From: Chloroflexota bacterium
GTDB lineage: Bacteria > Chloroflexota > Limnocylindria > Limnocylindrales > CSP1-4
DNA: 18,843 nucleotides
Assembly: GCA_025935655.1 (NCBI GenBank)
Contig: JAICUV010000037.1
Span: 1-18,843 of the forward strand
Direction: 5' to 3'
The position numbers and the translations under genes were made by a program. The notes beneath the pieces were generated by a model that did not search any database, was not told the DNA's origin, and saw only the letters and a list, made by a program, of their open reading frames with translations. Positions 14,585 to 18,843 of this stretch are shown one piece after another (the stretch's first letter is position 1; the number at the start of each line of letters is the position of its first letter).

Positions 14585-14596
14585 GCCCCGCAGCCG

Positions 14597-15922
14597 CTAG
14601 ACGGTGACGCGCTCGAGGATCCGCACCAGGTAGCGGGAGCGGAACTGCTGGGTGGCCAGCACCTGGGTCACCGGCGGGAGGCGCAGGATCGCGCCGAGGA
14701 TCGCCGCCATGACGCGCGGGCGGAGGTGCCCCTGTTCCTCGAACACGAGGTTCGCGAGCTTCCCGCGCTCGATGGCCATGAGCACCGTGCGGTGGAGCGT
14801 GTCGACCGGCGTGATGACGCGCTTGGGGCGGGCCGTGAGCCACAGCGCATCGTGGGTGCAGGTCCGGGTACAGACGCCGCAGCCGAGGCACAGGTCTGCG
14901 GAGAGCTGCGCGGTCCGGCGGCGTGGATGGGCGGGATCGTTGGCCGAGACGAGCGCCATGGCCGACACCGGGCATGCGTTGACGCACTTCCCGCACCCGT
15001 TGCACGTCGTCGTGTCCACGTGCGGCAGGAAGTTCGTCGTGTGGATCGGGTTGAGGACCCCGAACCGCCGCTGGGCAATCATCGCCTCGCAGCAGCAGCC
15101 GCAGCAGTTGCAGATGAAGTTGACGCCGCGCTGGACGTTCTCTCCGAACTGCACAAGGCCGGCCTCGTACGCCGCATCGAGCAGCTCGCGCCCTTCCACG
15201 GGCTCCACGCGACGGGCATACCCGTGGCGGACAAGCGCGTCCGCCGTGCCTCCGAAGGTCATGCAGATCGCCTGCGGCGCCGCACACGCTCGCCCAAGCA
15301 GGTCCATCTTGCGCCGGCAGTAGCACAGCCCGACGCCCATGTGCGCAGACGTCTCGATCACCTCGGACGCGCGCTCGTAGTCCAGGACGTGCAGCGCCCG
15401 GGTGCCGCCCGCAACCGCGCGCAGGCGGGCCGCCTCGAGCGCCGGCTCGTTCACGAAGGTCCTGCCCAGCTGCGTCGTGCCGTCCGTGAACAGCGCGGTG
15501 ACGAACTCGTCCTCGACGGTGATGTACTCGTAGAACAGCTCCGCGAGCAGGTGCTCATCGAGGTCGTCCCGCACGCGCATCATCGAGAACTCGAAGAAGC
15601 CGGCCATCGGCGGCGGGAGGATCCACAGCGTGCCGTCCGGACCCTCCATGTCCAGCAGGATCGCGCGGTCGGCGAGCTCGTCGAGGATGCAATGGGCGTC
15701 CGCCTCGCGCATGCCCCACGCAGCGGCCGCGGCCGCGGCGGTGACGGGCCGGAGCGGCAGCTTCGCGATGAGGCCAGCCTCGCGCTCGCTCATCAGCAGC
15801 GCCAGCAGGCGATACAGCAGCGGTGAGGGCGGGGCGCCCTGCGGCATGACGTTGAGGCGCGTCGTCAGCGCCTCCCAGGGGTCATGCCCTCGCGGGTCGT
15901 CTCTCGTCGGTGCGTGCCCCAT
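14597..15922 (-). CDS. winged-helix / cysteine-rich 4Fe-4S ferredoxin protein
   Basis: A 441-residue protein. Residues 35-105 look like a winged-helix domain (LLYRLLALLMSEREAGLIAK, then an alanine-rich helix and LADRAILLD). A central segment has GLCYCRRKMDLLGRACAAP, giving C200, C202, C213 and C220, and the dense cysteine motif CNCCGCCC (271-278). Two classical 4Fe-4S motifs follow: C307, C310, C313, C317 and C345, C348, C351, C355. The second ends in CT, not CP. The C-terminal 80 residues have no cysteines. Similar proteins occur in anaerobes and methanogens, annotated only as 4Fe-4S binding proteins. I infer a redox-responsive or electron-transfer role; DNA binding by the N-terminal domain is untested. 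ATG 15922 has GAGAGGG nearby; a GTG at 15976 would add 18 arginine-rich residues across a hairpin, so I rejected it. Confidence 0.85.
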   Translation of the reverse strand: MGHAPTRDDPRGHDPWEALTTRLNVMPQGAPPSPLLYRLLALLMSEREAGLIAKLPLRPVTAAAAAAAWGMREADAHCILDELADRAILLDMEGPDGTLWILPPPMAGFFEFSMMRVRDDLDEHLLAELFYEYITVEDEFVTALFTDGTTQLGRTFVNEPALEAARLRAVAGGTRALHVLDYERASEVIETSAHMGVGLCYCRRKMDLLGRACAAPQAICMTFGGTADALVRHGYARRVEPVEGRELLDAAYEAGLVQFGENVQRGVNFICNCCGCCCEAMIAQRRFGVLNPIHTTNFLPHVDTTTCNGCGKCVNACPVSAMALVSANDPAHPRRRTAQLSADLCLGCGVCTRTCTHDALWLTARPKRVITPVDTLHRTVLMAIERGKLANLVFEEQGHLRPRVMAAILGAILRLPPVTQVLATQQFRSRYLVRILERVTV

Positions 15923-15934
15923 CGCCCTCTCTTC

Positions 15935-15959
15935 CGATGCTCGCCTTCGCCGAGCATCG
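15935..15959 (-). promoter_or_regulatory. hairpin immediately upstream of the ferredoxin-protein start
   Basis: CGATGCTCG (15935-15943) and CGAGCATCG (15951-15959) form a perfect 9-bp stem with a 7-base loop. It lies 12 bases before the ATG at 15922, next to the ribosome site, and 74 bases after the NUDIX stop. No T-run follows. It could be an operator, a translation-control hairpin or an intercistronic stabiliser. Confidence 0.55.
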
Positions 15960-16033
15960 TGGGCGTCGGGCGGCACCGCCAGTGCCCTTCCGGCTGCCGG
16001 TCGCTCGCCGATCGGCCCGTGTCCCGCCGGTGC

Positions 16034-16684
16034 CTACGCGTCCGTGCGGGCGAGCCACGCCCCGAGGCCGCCCAGCACGCGCGCGGTCATCCCCCACACG
16101 TTGAGATGCTCGAGCGGGTAGGCCGCGTAGCGCAGCTGCCAGCCGCGGATCTCGCGCTCCACGACGCGCAGCTCGCCATCGGGGAGGAACGCCGCGAGCG
16201 GCGGCTCGAGGATCGCCGCCACCTCGGTGGGCTGCGGCGTCAGGACGGGGCGCCGCTCCGCCACCGCCACGACCGGCGTCACCGTGAAGTTGCTCGCGGG
16301 GATCCATTGCACCTCGAGCATCCCGAGGACGCGGACCCCGGCCTGCGCGGCGTCGAGCCCCACCTCCTCGCCGGCCTCGCGGATGGCGGTCGCCACGAGG
16401 TCGGCGTCGCCGGCCTCTGCGCTGCCGCCGGGGAACGACACCTCGCCGCTGTGGTGGCCGCCGCGGTCTGCCCGCTCGGTGAGCACGAGCCGCGCGTCGC
16501 CGTCGTCGTCCGGGAAGACGAGCACCAGGACGGCGGCCGGGCGCGCGGAGCCGTCCGCGGCACCCCACGAGGGTCGCGGACGGGGCGAGCCCGAGTCCGC
16601 GAACACCGGGATGAGCGCCTCCGGGCCCTCGGGCAGGACGTCCGGCAGCGGCTCGAGCCGCCGGACGGCCTCCTCGAAGCGCAC
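16034..16684 (-). CDS. NUDIX hydrolase, CoA-pyrophosphatase type
   Basis: A 216-residue NUDIX hydrolase. The family-specific block HHSGEVSFPGG (77-87) directly precedes the NUDIX box, which ends DADLVATAIREAGEEVGL (93-110) with catalytic E103 and E106-E107. This arrangement (LTxR, H-GE-SFPGG, then the box) is typical of YeaB/NudL and NUDT7/NUDT8 coenzyme A diphosphatases, which split CoA into 4'-phosphopantetheine and 3',5'-ADP. The C-terminal GWQLRYAAYPLEHLNVWGMT also fits that subgroup. The true substrate cannot be read from sequence alone. The GTG start lies 11 bases after the clpB stop with no good ribosome site, so translation may depend on clpB. A proline- and arginine-rich loop (31-45) is extra. 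Confidence 0.9.
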   Translation of the reverse strand: MRFEEAVRRLEPLPDVLPEGPEALIPVFADSGSPRPRPSWGAADGSARPAAVLVLVFPDDDGDARLVLTERADRGGHHSGEVSFPGGSAEAGDADLVATAIREAGEEVGLDAAQAGVRVLGMLEVQWIPASNFTVTPVVAVAERRPVLTPQPTEVAAILEPPLAAFLPDGELRVVEREIRGWQLRYAAYPLEHLNVWGMTARVLGGLGAWLARTDA

Positions 16685-16695
16685 GCGGAGCGGGG

Positions 16696-18843
<2,148 letters not shown>

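Overview
The window is very GC-rich (about 70% by eye), densely packed, uses GTG starts often, and has no mobile elements, CRISPR arrays or RNA genes that I could see. It reads as the chromosome of a free-living, respiring high-GC bacterium. A Chloroflexota-like lineage (Limnocylindria/Ellin6529 type) would fit, but that is a guess and needs a phylogeny.

Positions 1-7666 (minus strand) hold a respiratory complex I operon in the order nuoA-nuoB-nuoC-nuoD-nuoH-[nuoI/nuoE fusion]-nuoF-[2Fe-2S/GltD-like protein]. Most junctions overlap or are a few bases apart. The quinone and membrane parts (A, B, C, D, H) look orthodox. The electron-input arm does not. NuoI keeps only one 4Fe-4S motif and is fused to the helical half of NuoE. 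The NuoE 2Fe-2S thioredoxin domain is cut off and has lost its cysteines. NuoF has lost one of its N3-cluster cysteines and part of its FMN loop. In the place of NuoG stands a ferredoxin-GltD-type flavoprotein with its own NAD(P)H site, cut by the window edge. This rebuilt input module is the most interesting feature of the window. nuoJ-N are not seen and may lie beyond position 1.

Positions 7822-10120 (minus) hold a protein of uncertain function and, one base after it, a MidA/NDUFAF7-type methyltransferase. In mitochondria NDUFAF7 methylates the NuoD homologue of complex I, and the target arginine is present in the NuoD encoded here. Divergent to this pair is folK (10155-10751, plus).

Positions 10833-13463 (minus) hold glpX (fructose-1,6-bisphosphatase II) and purH. 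At 13561-13590 two divergent -10 elements lie in a 7-bp inverted repeat. One faces purH. The other faces a small three-helix membrane protein (13643-14077) followed by a cupin (14090-14584).

Positions 14597-18843 (minus) hold a cysteine-rich winged-helix/ferredoxin protein with a strong hairpin just before its start, a NUDIX hydrolase of the CoA-pyrophosphatase type, and the C-terminal 715 residues of ClpB, whose N-terminus lies beyond the window.

No stretch longer than 300 bases lacks a gene. The larger gaps (7667-7821, 13464-13642, 15923-16033) hold candidate promoters and hairpins, listed separately.
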